Assembly (NCBI RefSeq): GCF_008641045.1
Contig: NW_022196165.1
Coordinates: forward strand, 591,321 to 655,320
Source of the DNA: Pistacia vera
Taxonomy: Eukaryota; Streptophyta; Magnoliopsida; Sapindales; Anacardiaceae
Reading direction: 5' to 3'
DNA: 64,000 nucleotides
Under the pieces are notes generated by a model. That model searched no databases, had not been told where the DNA came from, and saw nothing but the letters and a program-made list of their open reading frames with translations. The translations under genes and the position numbers were made by a program. Below, in pieces: positions 34,526 through 45,491 of the stretch; within the stretch, counting starts at the first letter, position 1; each line of letters starts with the position of its first letter.

Positions 34526-35533
34526 ATGGCGATCAGCAGGATCGATCCACGACCTGGTCCGACCGAGGACAACCTAAACCCTTGCATTCAAGACTGCCCT
34601 TCCAGTGGGCCAGTTGAGGACCTGACTGAAGTGCTGGTCGACCAGAAAGAGCTGAGCAGGGTTTTAAGAGTCGGTAAAAATCTCAATCCCCAGCTTGCTA
34701 CTGAATTGACAGGCTTCCTCAGGGAAAACCTCGATGTGTTCGCATGGTCGCATGCAGATATGGTCGGGATCAGCCCGGATGTCATTTGCCATGTATTAAA
34801 TATCGATAGTGAAGCCAAACTAGTTCGCCAGAAATGAAGAGCGATGGATCCAGAGCGGTACTCCGCCCTAAAGCTAGAGGTGGACAACCTCCTCAATAAC
34901 GGATCCATTCGGGAGGCACTATACCCGACCTGGGTGGCCAATCCGGTTCTGGTAAAGAAGCCCAATAGCAAGTGTCGAACCTGCGTCGACTTCAGCGACC
35001 TCAACAAAGCTTGCCCTAAAGACAGCTTCCCCCTGCCAAGGATTGACCAGCTCGTGGATGCCACCTCAGGGCACGAGCTGCTAAGTTTCATGGACGCATA
35101 CTCTAGGTATAATCAGATTCTGATATATGCGCCAGACGAAGAGCACACATCTTTCATTACAGATCGGGGACTATATTGCTATAAGGTCATGCCTTTCGGC
35201 CTCAAGAACGCTGGCGCGACCTACGAGCGGCTGGTTAACCAGATGTTCTCTAACCAGATCGGCAAGTCAATGGAGGTCTACGTAGATGACATGCTGGTCA
35301 AATCCCATGTCGCTTCAGATCACGTAGCACATCTCGCAGAGATCTTTGATATCCTCCAGCTGTACAGAATGAAACTGAACCCGCTCAAGTGTTCGTTTGG
35401 GGTATCCTTGGGTAAGTTCCTAGGGTACATAGTTAACCAACGGGGAATAGAAATCAACCCCGAAAAAATTCAAGCTCTCCTCAATATGGAAAGCCCGACC
35501 AGCAAAAAACAAGTCATGAGTCTTAACGGGTGA
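34526..35533 (+). pseudogene. gypsy reverse transcriptase
   Basis: The frame is the same as protease, with TGA stops at 34835-34837 and 35531-35533. Blocks in order: FLRENLDVFAWSHADMVGIS and VICHVLNI, then DPERYSALKLEVDNLLNNGS, IREALYPTWVANPVLVKKPN, RTCVDFSDLNKACPKDSFPL, LLSFMDAYSRYNQI, YKVMPFGLKNAGATYERLVN, the catalytic EVYVDDMLVKS, and FLGYIVNQRGIEINPEKI. The Y-V-D-D box is intact. This enzyme makes cDNA from the RNA. Both stops sit at codons expected to be CGA. Confidence 0.93.
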
Positions 35534-36145
35534 ATAGCGGCACTTAGTCGTTTCATATCAAGGTTAACAGATCGCTGCTTGCCGTTTTTCAATGTTCTGA
35601 AGGCCAATAAGAAATTCGAATGGACTCCCGAATGTGAACAGACGTTCCAAAGTATAAAAGAACACCTTGGGAAGCCACCTCTCCTCTCCAAGCCTCTTCC
35701 GCAAGAGATCTTGCCCCTGTACCTGTCCGTCTCTCAGTTCGTGATCAGTGCAGCCTTAGTTCGAGAAGAGGAAAAAGTTCAATGGCCTGTTTACTATGCG
35801 AGCAAGAACCTGTCGGATGCTGAGATGCGGTATCCGGAAATGAAACGATTAGCCTATACCCTGTTGATCGCTTCCAGAAAGCTGCGACCTTACTTCCACG
35901 CCCATACGATCCACGTAATGACTAATTACCCCCTCAGGCAGGTGCTCGAGAAACCAGAAGCCTCGAGTAAACTGCTCAAATGGGCCATGGAATTAAGCCA
36001 GTTCGACCTGAAGTACAAGCCCAGGTCGACCATCAAAGGGCAAGCTGTTGCTGACTTCATTTCAGAATTCTTTTATCTCCCGAATGAATCAGAGCAACAG
36101 CCCAGCGAAGCCATCCAAGAGACCATTCAGAACCTATCGACCTAG
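35534..36145 (+). pseudogene. gypsy RNase H (first)
   Basis: Connection and RNase H domain: IAALSRFISRLTDRCLPFF, KFEWTPECEQTFQSIKEHL, LYLSVSQFVISAALVREEE (first catalytic region, with the usual D replaced), YYASKNLSDAEMRYPEMKRL (E), and a C-terminal FDLKYKPRSTIKGQAVADFI. The segment ends at a TAG (36143-36145) where a W is usual. Confidence 0.9.
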
Positions 36146-36766
36146 AGCCTCTATGTCGACGGGTCATCGACTAGGAAAAGGGCAGGAACAGGTTTCCTCC
36201 TCTTGAGTCCCGAAGGGGCTCGCATTCATGGCATCCTGCGATTCAGATTCAAGGCGACCAACAACGAAGCTGAGTACAAAGATCTGCTCACTAGATTACA
36301 GTTGGCCAGAGAAATGGGCGCAACTACGATCAGCGTCCACAGGGACTCTATGCTGGTCGTCAACTAAATCCTAGGAGAATACCAAGCCAAGGAAGAAAAC
36401 ATGATCTGTTATCTGAAAGAAGCTAAGGCCACGCTCGAGCCGTTCAAGCACTTCGCGATCACCCAGATCCCCAGAGATAGCAACTCTGTGGCGGACGCCT
36501 TGGCAAAGATAGCCTTATCATTGGACTCAGAGGCACCTGATAGCATTCCTGTTCGATTTATCGAGGTCCCGAGCATCAGCCCGACCGAACAGGCCGTGAA
36601 TGTAACACAATCAGATTCCTGGATGATGCCCATTTACTGGTATCTCAAGGATAGGATCTTGCCCGACGACAAGGTCGAGGCACGGGTCCTGCGAATAAGA
36701 TCTGCTCGTTACTCTCTCGTTAGAGACCAACTGTACAGGCGAGGATTCAGTGCCCCTCTCCTCTGA
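36146..36766 (+). pseudogene. gypsy second (archaeal-like) RNase H
   Basis: SLYVDGSSTRKRAGTG, ATNNEAEYKDLL and ISVHRDSMLVVN carry the catalytic D, E and D of a second RNase H, followed by AKATLEPFKHFAITQIPRDS and SVADALAKIALS. A duplicated RNase H placed between RT/RH and integrase is a hallmark of the Tat lineage. Stops: TAA at about 36366 (after VVN) and TGA at 36764-36766 just before integrase. Confidence 0.85.
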
Positions 36767-36769
36767 TGT

Positions 36770-37855
36770 GTGACTAGTGAAAAGGCAGATTATATCATGA
36801 GGGAAATTCATGAAGGGATCTGCGGTAATCACACCGTCGCACGATCTCTCGCGAACAAGGTTGTTCGTCAAGGGTATTATTGGCCTCGGATCCAAGAAGA
36901 CACCCGTAATTTTGTTAAGAGGTGTGATAAGTGTCAGCGGTTCGCGAACATTCCGCGAGCCCCCTCTCACGAGCTGATAACGATGACTAGCCCCTGGCCA
37001 TTTTCCATGTGGGGGATCGACCTTATCGATCTCATGCCAGTCGGAAAAGGGGGAATCAAGTATGCCATGATCGCGGTAGACTATTTCACAAAATGGGTGG
37101 AAGCTGAACCGCTGGCCGCGATCACGACTAGAAAGTTGAAAGACTTCGTTTTCAAGAATATAGTGTGCCGCTACGAAATTCCTCACACCCTCATCTCGGA
37201 TAATGGAAAGCAATTCGACAACGAGAAGTTCAAGCAGTTCTGCGACGAGCTGGGCATCCATAAAAAATTTGCCTCAGTCGCAAGACCGCAGGCAAATGAC
37301 CAAGTTGAAGCTGTCAACAAGACCATCAAACACACTCTAAAGGCCAAACTTGGGGCAGCCAAGGGAAATGGGGCCGACGATCTCCCCGAAGTCTTATGGG
37401 CATATAGGACAACTCCGAGAACTTCCACCTCAGAAACGCCCTTTTTGCTAGCCTATGGCTGCGAAGCAATGATTCCTGTGGAGGTAGGGACTGGTTCTCT
37501 TCGAAGGGACTTGTACAATGAGGTTGAAAACGAAGCACTTATGAGAGCGAGTCTGGATCTTGTTGAAGAACACCGCAGCAAGGCTTCGCTAAGGATAGCA
37601 GCCTACCAGCAACGTGCGAAGAGGTTCTTCGATTCAAAGGTCAAGCGAAGAGACTTCCAAGTCGGTGACCTTGTGCTAAAAGAAGTTTTCCTCGAAACCA
37701 GGGAGCCAAGTGCAGGGGTACTAGGACCGAACTGGGAAGGTCCATATCGGGTCGACAAGGTGATCAGACTAGGGACTTACCATCTCAAAAGGCTGAACGG
37801 TTCCAAAGTACCCCGAGCTTGGAATGTCGAGCACCTCTGGCCATACTATCAGTAA
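36770..37855 (+). pseudogene. gypsy integrase, open frame of 361 aa
   Basis: A long open frame carries the zinc-binding HHCC domain (HEGICGNH to RCDKCQRFA, residues about 14-66), the catalytic core (SMWGIDLIDLMPVGKGG, TLISDNGKQFDNEKF, QANDQVEAVNKTIKHTL, giving D-D-E), and the C-terminal GPY/F-type region (NWEGPYRVDKVIRLGTYHL). Integrase joins the cDNA to host DNA. The domain itself is intact, but it is cut from the rest of pol by a TGA, so it would not be made as part of the polyprotein. Confidence 0.92.
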
Positions 37856-38104
37856 TCTTGAACTCAACTCTCATTGTAAATTAGCTTTTGATTTTGTTAA
37901 AGTTTCCTTTTTCCTTGTAAAATATTATTATGTTCGCTTGTAACAGTTCGCATGTAATATTGCCCATGTAAATAAACTGAATTGTAAACTGCACTCATGT
38001 ATGATTAAGCGAACATCAATTAAAACCAAAATGTATTTCATTTATGTACAACAAAAACTGTTGACCTTATTGACTCCTATTGGGTCGGTCTCATTGCACT
38101 AGGC

Positions 38105-40122
38105 CTAGTCGGTGGGGGGTTTCTTCGAAGCAGAACCCGAACCCTCTGAATGGTCGGATCCTCGGGCGGCCGCTGCTTTATCATCTTCCATCGCCAATGT
38201 CTGCAAGGCTTCCTGCCACTCCCCCAGGAGGTCGGACATATCCAGATTTGGGTTCTTTGGTCGCAGGGCCTTATCCTCGACCTCCTCCGACTGGCTCTGC
38301 ATTTCTTCGGTCAGGGAAGCAACCTTTCCCCGACTCTCCTGGAACTCGGCCTCAAGAGCTAGCCTTCTCTTTTCAGAGGCCTCCATTTCTTGTTCTGCTC
38401 GCTGAGCCTGCATTAAGGTCGTCTAGAGCTCCTGGTCCTTCTCTCCGACCTCCTTGGAGAGTCTAGCGGTTGTCCTCTGAAGCTCTTTTACTTCCTCCGC
38501 GCGTCGCTCAAGCTCCGTCTTTTGGAAGTCCACTGTACGCATAGCGGCCATCTTTTGGTTCAAGTATCTGTTCGCTACCTTAGCGGACAACGCTCTTTCC
38601 GCTTCAAAGTCCTCCAGGCTCTATTTGAGCTTCGCGATCTCTTCTTTCAGATCATTTTCCCCCTTCGCGGCTCCCATCTCGTGGCGAGCAGAGCCTGCGA
38701 ACAAGAAATGAGTTAGAATGAAAATGGCAAACAAACTCTTCAAGAACAGTTCGTTCACCTTGTTTAGATGCTGAACCGACGTGGTCATCAGGTCAACATC
38801 GCACGTATCGGCGAACTCATCATATGAATCCGATAGTCCACACTCAAGTAGAGAGTAGACTACTGGCTGCAGGTATTCGGGCAGGTTCCCCAGCGCGTCC
38901 AGCACTGGTGTGTCCTTGGCCTTGTCGGCAGCAACCGTCTCATCCGCGGGTTCCTTGCCTGACCTCGTTCCGGTGTCCTGCCGCGACCTCAGGGGTTGAT
39001 CATCCTCAGATTCAGTCTCTGACTTGTCGACCTGAATCTGCTTCCTCTTCTTCGACTGCTGAGCCATTGTCTTTTGCCTCGGGCGAGCAGGCGATGGCTA
39101 AGCGACCTGTTCTGTCCTGGTCGTCTCTTCCTCAGGACGGGGCTGGGAAGGCGCGGCAGTTCGCACCAATTGTGCCGCTATAGGGTGAGCAACTTCGGCC
39201 GCCCTGGCCCTCCTCGATCGAGGGAAGTTAAATGGCGCTCGCCGGGGCTAATTAGACTCTTTTTGAGGCATGGTCACTGCATGCAAGTATGTTAGTAACT
39301 AAACAAAAATTATTCTACGACTAGAAAGGAATCAGTCGGCCCAACTTACACTCTAGGGACTCTAAAGACGCGTTATTGCTGAAAAAACCGTACTTTCGCA
39401 AGTTCGCGGTCGTCACGACTTCTTCACGTCCCGACTTTCTTCGGGGAGAACCCCAAAAGACACGATCCTGTCCGAGTCGGTGAGCAGGTTCAGGCTGGTC
39501 GACTTGTTAACTGCAAAAGAATGCAGGTTGTTAGAAAAAGAAGTGCACAGTTAATGAATCTAGCGAAAAGGAACCTACTTGGATCCTGAAAGCGGCAGTA
39601 GCCGTCGTAACAGAAGAAGAAAAACTTCATCTCGTAGGTTCCCGTGTTGCTGTGATAGCTATGTATCCTTCCGGCAATGGTAGGTCGTCGGGACAAGTAA
39701 TATGAGTCCTTGTCCTTACTCCTTTTGAGGAAATACGCGCAGCCGAGCTCCACCGCTGTTAGCTCGCCCAAGCCGCTCTCACGGCATGCGATGTACATTG
39801 CAATGGCGATGACATACACGTTTGGCGTTAACTGCATTGGTGCTATCCCGAAGTGATCTAGGACCGACCTAATAAAAGGGTGAAAAGGAATCACCCCCCC
39901 ACCCTTGAAGATCTCTTCGGAGATCGCAGCTAAGCCATCAGAAGGATGCCGCGACGACCGGGTGGCATCGAGGAACACCTCCGCGCGGACGTCGAACTAT
40001 CTCTTTACCCTCTCGAACTCCTCTCGGGTGAGAACCGAGAAGACCTCAAGGGATGCGTTCGCGGGAACATCCCGCGAAGACGAGCCGACTCCTTCCTCGG
40101 ATCTGGACGCTGAGGGTTCCAT
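38105..40122 (-). pseudogene. Antisense intron-containing gene in the gypsy 3' region (putative gypsy-type transposon protein)
   Basis: The minus strand encodes a multi-exon protein. Exon 1 starts MEPSASRSEEGVGSSS at 40122, has a TAG near 39995, then FLDATRSSRHPSDGLAAISE, GGGVIPFHPFIRSVLDHFGI, PMQLTPNVYVIAIAMYIACR and FFFFCYDGYCRFQDPS. This matches the plant putative gypsy-type transposon domain (PF04195-like). A donor AAGTAGGTT (about 39580) and acceptor TTCTTTTGCAG (about 39526) lead to NKSTSLNLLTDSDRIVSFGV. Further GT-AG junctions (GAGTGTAAG near 39350, TTGCATGCAG near 39275) lead to MAQQSKKRKQIQVDKSETES and NLPEYLQPVVYSLLECGLSD, then a coiled coil rich in E, K and Q (RAEQEMEASEKRRLALEAEF) to 38105. 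Function is unknown; stops and a frameshift make this copy defective. Confidence 0.7.
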
Positions 40123-40337
40123 TCCGCAGTCTACAACAGCGACAGACAGAAGGTCATTTTAGCCATCGTACGTTGCCCCGTACGGCGGCATGGAACAAAT
40201 TCCCTAAACCCTAACAGTGACTCAAGCCGCCATTCATGACTCGAACCCGACTCCAGCGTCACATCTCTGATGAAACATCAGAAGACCCAACGTCATTGCA
40301 CCGCCACGAAAGCTAAAAAAAAAAAAAAAAAAAAAAC

Positions 40338-40460
40338 CTTACCTTTTGGGGCACGTGACCGTGGATGGTTCTTGCTTCGGGTATCGGAGAGATGCCAATC
40401 AGAAAAGAAAAGCTTCTGGTTTGCAAAGATTTTTCACTCGAGGCAAAAAAGATTCTAGTG
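40338..40460 (-). other. Probable 5' UTR exon of the antisense gene
   Basis: Downstream of a minus-strand TATA box the leader ends GCCCCAAAAG at the donor GTAAGG (about 40339-40345). An acceptor CTGTTGTAG lies just upstream of the antisense ATG (about 40131), giving a leader intron that includes an 18-bp homopolymer at 40317-40335. Confidence 0.5.
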
Positions 40461-40481
40461 GCATCATCTGAAAAATTTGGG

Positions 40482-40489
40482 CTTTTATA
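40482..40489 (-). promoter_or_regulatory. TATA box for the antisense gene
   Basis: The minus strand reads CCATATAAAAGCCC. It lies about 360 bp upstream of the antisense start codon and 30-40 bp upstream of the probable leader exon. Confidence 0.5.
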
Positions 40490-40766
40490 TGGACTATGAA
40501 CCGGGCTTACCACCCCTCGGAATCAAAACGACGTCTTTCTCTCTCTCCGCATTAATTGCACCCCACGCAGCATTTAATGTTGTGATAAGAGTTGTTGTTT
40601 CGAGCGTGTCATGCAATTAATGCTCTGTCAAAGCAATAACGCGTCAGCACACAATGCATTTAATGCGCCTGGCAAACGTTTAACACGCGCAGAGCGCCTG
40701 TCAACGCAGAAACTGCTTCATTAAATCTCCATCCCTAAGGTACGGCAAGGAACACCCGATAAAGTC

Positions 40767-40915
40767 AGGTCGCTTAGGCGATGGCTGCCAGGTCGCTTAG
40801 GCGATGGCTGCCAGGTTGCTTAGGCGAGGGCCGTTAGGTCGCTTGAGCGATGGCTGTCAGGTCGCTTGGGCGAGGGCCGTCAAGTCGCTTGAGCGATGGT
40901 TGTCAGGTCGTTTGG
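40767..40915. repeat. 23-bp tandem repeat (AGGTCGCTTAGGCGATGGCTGCC), six copies
   Basis: Six successive 23-bp units with a partial seventh lie near the 3' LTR. They vary at few sites (TCGCTTGAGCGA, TCGCTTGGGCGA). The core TCGCTTRRGCGA is a near palindrome. Confidence 0.9.
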
Positions 40916-41050
40916 ACAAGGTTCGTGCGAGGTCGTGTTCGCAAAAGGCCTTATCCTAAGCTTCTTTCATTCAGGTCAGAATTGTCAGAACCTCTAGAAA
41001 ACCTCCAATCGCGGCATGGCTTAGTTTTCAAGGTTCGATCCTCAAACCTT

Positions 41051-41067
41051 AAAAATTAGGGGACTTC
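41051..41067 (+). other. gypsy polypurine tract
   Basis: AAAAATTAGGGGACTTC directly precedes the 3' LTR. AGGGGA is the likely primer core. Confidence 0.5.
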
Positions 41068-41623
41068 TGTTATGCCTGGGAATTCAAGGGCTGACGTGGG
41101 AAATCACATAAAGGAGTGTGAGCTGCTCCTGTCAGAACGGTAAGCGCATGTCAGACCTACCAGACGCTGTGGAGATCCCACGTGTCCATTCCCTGCTCTA
41201 AATCACGTGAAATCAGTTTGGAAGGTGGGCAATGTGACATAAAGCTGAATTTTGTCCTGACATTCACACCAACCCACAGATTTAATGATGATTACTTGCA
41301 CTCATCTCACTTAAAAAGGAGAAGACCCCTTCATTGAGGGGATTCGGCCATTTTACACTCTGGATTAGCTATCCCTCTCTCTCTGGTGTATTTGCATTTA
41401 CTTTTTCACTAATCATTTGTAAGTCAGTCCACTGTTGCGACCTGACCCACAATATTTATACAACTATCAGTGGACGTAGGACTTGCTACCTTAGCATCCG
41501 AACCACTTTAAAAAGCTCTCACTACTACATTTACTACACACTTTATCCATACTCACGTGCATCTCTTGGCCAACCAACGTTGCGTACGTGTCGATTAGTT
41601 GGTGTCAAAATCACGCATCAACA
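41068..41623 (+). repeat. gypsy 3' LTR
   Basis: TGTTATGCC to CACGCATCAACA, matching 28541-29096, and followed by the target duplication AAATG. Confidence 0.95.
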
Positions 41624-42410
41624 AAATGGTTCTCATATAACCATTTAAATAAGTTAATAATAATTAAGGTAATGAGAATAATCATAGTAATTGAGGTAAA
41701 AATGGTGTCTGCCAAACCATTTATCTAACTTCAATTGTTATTTATTATTTCTGTGTTTACTTTGTAAGATTCCATTTTTATTTATTATTTTTGTGTTTAA
41801 TTTATAAGATTCCATCTTTTACTATAAGCTTCATTTAATTATTCTCTCCATCTTTTCCATCAAAATCAATTGATGTTTATCTAAGTGCTATTCCCCACTC
41901 TGTTTTATGTAAGTGTTATTCCCCACTTTGTTTGGTTATTAAATGATTCTTATATAACCATTTAAATTAAGTTAATAATCATTGAGGTAATGAAAATAAG
42001 CATAGTAATCGAGGTAAAAATGGTTGCTGCTGAACCATTTATCTAACTTCAATTGTTATTCACTATTTCTATTTTTGCTTTATAAGATTCCGTCTTTATT
42101 TATTATTTCTGTGTTTACTTTATAAGATTCCATCTTTTACTGTAAGCTTCATTTAATTATTCTCTCCATCTTCTCCATCGAAATCAATTGATGTTTAACT
42201 AAGTGCTATTCTCCACTCTCTTTGGTTGTTAAATGGTTTTTATATAATAATTTAAATAAGTTAATAATCATTGAGGTAATGGTCCTTTGCTGCCGAACCA
42301 TTTGTTATTTTAATTATTAATGGTCTTGTGTTGTTGAACCATTTAGATGCTTGCTGCTGAACCATTTAACTAACTTCAATTGTTATTTACATACATATTG
42401 GTGCATTTTT
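41624..42410. repeat. AT-rich tandem repeat of about 300 bp with AACCATTT words
   Basis: About two and a half units, each containing GAACCATTTATCTAACTTC, TTTATAAGATTCCATCTTTT and ATCAATTGATGTTTATCTAA, start at about 41628, 41935 and 42235. The unit to the left of the gypsy element (28331-28540) belongs to the same series. Confidence 0.8.
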
Positions 42411-42499
42411 TTTACATACTTCAATTGTTGTTTTATATTGCATAATTCAATTTATATACAACGATTGACAAAAGATGTCCCGCACTAATATGAACTTAC

Positions 42500-43080
42500 T
42501 CATTCTGAAGCATTGCCTATTTAATTGACATGTAGGAGTTTTAAAGCTCTAAAATTGTTGGATTTTGACATAGTTGGATGATTGTTTGACATGTGGCTGA
42601 ATGTAATTGGCGATGATGTTGGATATGTACATTTGGTTGCATATAATTGGTGATGATGTGGGGTATGTGGATGTATATGATTTTGGTTACACGTGGCTTA
42701 ATGTAATTGGTGTTGATATTTTTAGTATTAATGAAACATATTAATAACAATATAATATTTAATAATGATTATACTTTATTGGTCATCCCAAAGGTCTAAT
42801 TAGAACTTTGTTAATTCAAATAGAAGATACATAGATTGATGTTTGGTGGATGTGTTTAATCCCTTCACATTCACATAAATAGAAACGCTTCACATTCACA
42901 TTAAATATTTATATATATTTATGCGATATATGATATATTTATGTAATTGGTGTTTGATATTTTTTAGTATTAATGAATATGATATTAAATAGTGATTATA
43001 CTTTATTGGGTATCCCAAAAGTCTAATTAAACTTTGTTAATTCAAATAAAAAAAAATATAGATTGATGTTTGCTAATAAA
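42500..43080. repeat. AT-rich repeat family, right-hand copies
   Basis: Copies of the 25.2-27.8 kb family (GACATGTAGGAGTTTTAAAG, GGTTACACGTGGCTTAATG, GGTCATCCCAAAGGTCTAAT). The unit starting AAAGCTCTAAAATTGTTGG is also at about 27222. Confidence 0.75.
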
Positions 43081-44520
43081 AGTTATAATTCATTAGATTG
43101 TCTATAATCTATCAAGACAATTGTTATTGCTTTTATCTTTCCTATGGATAATTTTAAATTTACGCAAGGTAGTTGCTGAACCATAAATTAAAGCAAACAA
43201 CCAACCATCTTTGGAATGCAATTTACCAACACATACATATAAATATAATATAAGAAAAAGATGAGATTGCCTATTCATTTTATCATTCACACTCAATAGA
43301 AAAATTTTGCAATACAAATTTAAAAACTCAAAACATATTGAATATTCAAAGTTATTAGTATATAACAATAAATTGCAAAAAAATAATTTCAAACCAATGT
43401 CTGGGAACATGCAACACAGAAAATGGAAATATCATACACTAGGACACAACAACAACTTTAAATGGTTAGGAATATCATACACTGGGACACAACAACAACT
43501 TTAAATGGTTAGGGATGATCCTTCCATTGTAACCCTAGTAATATAAGCCAGTGGCCAAACCATTGTAATATATTGAACCATTTGTAATATGCTAAACCAT
43601 GACAAGAAATCCACCAATCACCATTACTATTACATATTCAAAAAATATGTTGAACCATTTTTAATTGTAATAAGCCACTTACCGAACCATAACTTAAATT
43701 GAGAATAAAAATGGGCCTTACTAATATAATACATTAAGTACTTAATTAATATAACATTGCATGAAAATGACATTTCATATTGTTATTATCTTTAAAAAAT
43801 CCACCATTTAAATTACTATTGCCTATTAAAAAAATATGTTGAACAATGTTTGATTGAAATAAGCTAGTTGCTGAACCATAACTTAAATGAAAATAAAAAT
43901 CTAATAAAATCTAACAAATCTAAATGGTTAGGCTTCTTGATGTTTATAAACATTACATTGTTCAGCAAACTATTACAATCCTATCACTGGTGTATGAAAG
44001 AGAATAATAATTCACCATAACACAACATTGTTCAACAAACTGTTACAATCCTATGACTGGTGTATGAAACAATTGTTGAATCAATCCAATTATTACAATT
44101 GTTTCTTTATGATTTAGATTTTGTAATGTTTGTTTCTAATTCATATTTAATAAGAAATTATATATGATTAACCATATTACATAAAAGCCATATACATGTT
44201 GTTTAGCAAACTGCATAGAAACATAAAACTTAGTAATGTGAAAACCAACAAACAATGTCTAATAAATAAACAAACCGATTTGAATATGTATTTTTAATTT
44301 TTTTTACTTTTATATTTAATAAAATATCTATTACTCTTTCCTTTCACATTATCCGAAGAGTTTTTTTACGTTCTTGAGTCAGTGTGTCTATTTATTAAGA
44401 GTTGTTTGTTGGTTTTTCGGCTGTTTGTTTTCAATTCTCATTGAAGTCGTCATTTGATGTTTATTTTTATATAAGGATAAGAAAGTTTGAATTTGTATTG
44501 TTTTTATAAATTTGTAGACT
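43081..44520. other. AT-rich DNA with small tandem duplications
   Basis: No gene recognised. A tandem duplication of about 43 bp (ACACAACAACAACTTTAAATG) lies at 43424-43512, and one of about 75 bp (TTACAATCCTATCACTGGTG) lies at about 43966-44070. The word GAACCAT recurs many times. Confidence 0.5.
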
Positions 44521-44561
44521 TTCATTGTTTGTGTTTTTTTTTTTTTCGATTGATTCCGCAA

Positions 44562-44707
44562 TGGCAGACAAAACATCAGAGTTGAAAGAGATTGTAGCCA
44601 ATATCAGCACCAACATCGACAATTTAAATACTACAAGAGAGAAACTAAAAGATGGGAACTCAAAATCAGAAAACGTCAAAGGAAATGGTAATAGATATTT
44701 TGTGTAA
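44562..44707 (+). CDS. Small unknown ORF 1 (paralogue of ORF 2)
   Basis: From ATG 44562 the frame encodes MADKTSELKEIVANISTNID then NLNTTREKLKDGN and ends at 44707. The first 30 residues match ORF 2 at 44919 (MANRPLELKEILPNVHTNLE, NLKTVRQKIKD), and the 150 bases before both ATGs also match, so this is a local duplication. The peptide is charged and could form a helix. No known family was recognised. Expression is unproven. Confidence 0.35.
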
Positions 44708-44918
44708 TATAAAAGCCAAGAAAAAAAAAACTAATAATTTTAATTGGAATCTTTATTTATTAGAAATTGTACGTTGGTTTGTCGGTGATTTGTTTGATAT
44801 TCACATTTAACTCATCCTGTTATGTTTATTTCTATAAAACTATAAGGAAGTCTGTATTTGTAGCGCTTTCATAAATTTATAGAATTTCATTGTTTTTTTT
44901 TTCCCTGTTGATTCGGCA

Positions 44919-45167
44919 ATGGCTAACAGACCATTGGAGTTGAAAGAGATTCTACCTAATGTTCACACCAACTTAGAGAATCTAAAGACTGTAAGACAAA
45001 AAATCAAAGATGTCATTGATGCGTTGTTTGATATCATGAATTCTACCATCATTATTATTTATGATCTAAATACACAGGAGTATTTGGTTGTTGCAAATGA
45101 AGAGAAATTGAAAATTCGTGAGGAAAAGAATAAAGAACCTCCATCTACACCATTAAATAGTACTTAA
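44919..45167 (+). CDS. Small unknown ORF 2
   Basis: An 82-aa frame starts MANRPLELKEILPNVHTNLE and continues NLKTVRQKIKDVIDALFDIM, IIIIYDLNTQEYLVVANEEK and an acidic/basic tail. The N-terminal half is amphipathic and helical; the middle has a beta-like hydrophobic patch. ORF 1 upstream is a shorter relative. The shared 5' flank (TTTCATTG, poly-T, TTGATTC, CAATGGC) suggests duplication of a gene start. It may be a gene fragment carried by the Helitron-like element ending at 45521. Confidence 0.4.
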   Translation: MANRPLELKEILPNVHTNLENLKTVRQKIKDVIDALFDIMNSTIIIIYDLNTQEYLVVANEEKLKIREEKNKEPPSTPLNST

Positions 45168-45491
45168 GAAAAAGATAAAACAGTATACACATTTGCTTTA
45201 TAATAAAATTATACTAAATAAAATTCACTTCAAAATCTAATAAATCAAATATTTCAAAATTGTATTTCAAATGAACGATTTATTGATTGTTGAATATTCA
45301 ACTGACTAATTAATTCTGTATGACATACTCTATTTTGTTGTGATGAATACAACAGCAACCATTGGCGTTTTTCTATAAGTTTCACTAGAGCTCTCTGAGA
45401 TAAATAGTATTTTTTATGCGATTCAAAATGTGAAGTAAGTCTTCGTATCATATTGGTAAACTTGAATACTTGAAACACAATCAATAATCAT

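Larger units (their letters stand above)
28541..41623 (+). mobile_element. Ty3/gypsy retrotransposon of the Tat lineage, decayed
   Basis: A 13.1-kb element with two 556-bp LTRs and 5-bp target duplications AAATG (28536-28540 and 41624-41628). The order is gag, protease, RT, RNase H, second RNase H, integrase, then a 3.2-kb 3' region holding an antisense gene and a 23-bp tandem repeat. A second RNase H before integrase and a long 3' region with an antisense ORF mark the Tat lineage (Retand/Ogre relatives). The pol frame is continuous but has six stop codons; gag has stops, a frameshift and a 2.8-kb insertion. Confidence 0.95.

Noticed and set aside
36611..37261. Minus-strand open frame of 216 aa opposite integrase
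   Set aside because: Shadow of the integrase frame; no domain recognised.
38080..38466. Plus-strand open frame of 128 aa (start MGRSHCTRPSRWG)
   Set aside because: It is the antisense shadow of the coiled-coil exon on the minus strand and is very rich in P, R and S.
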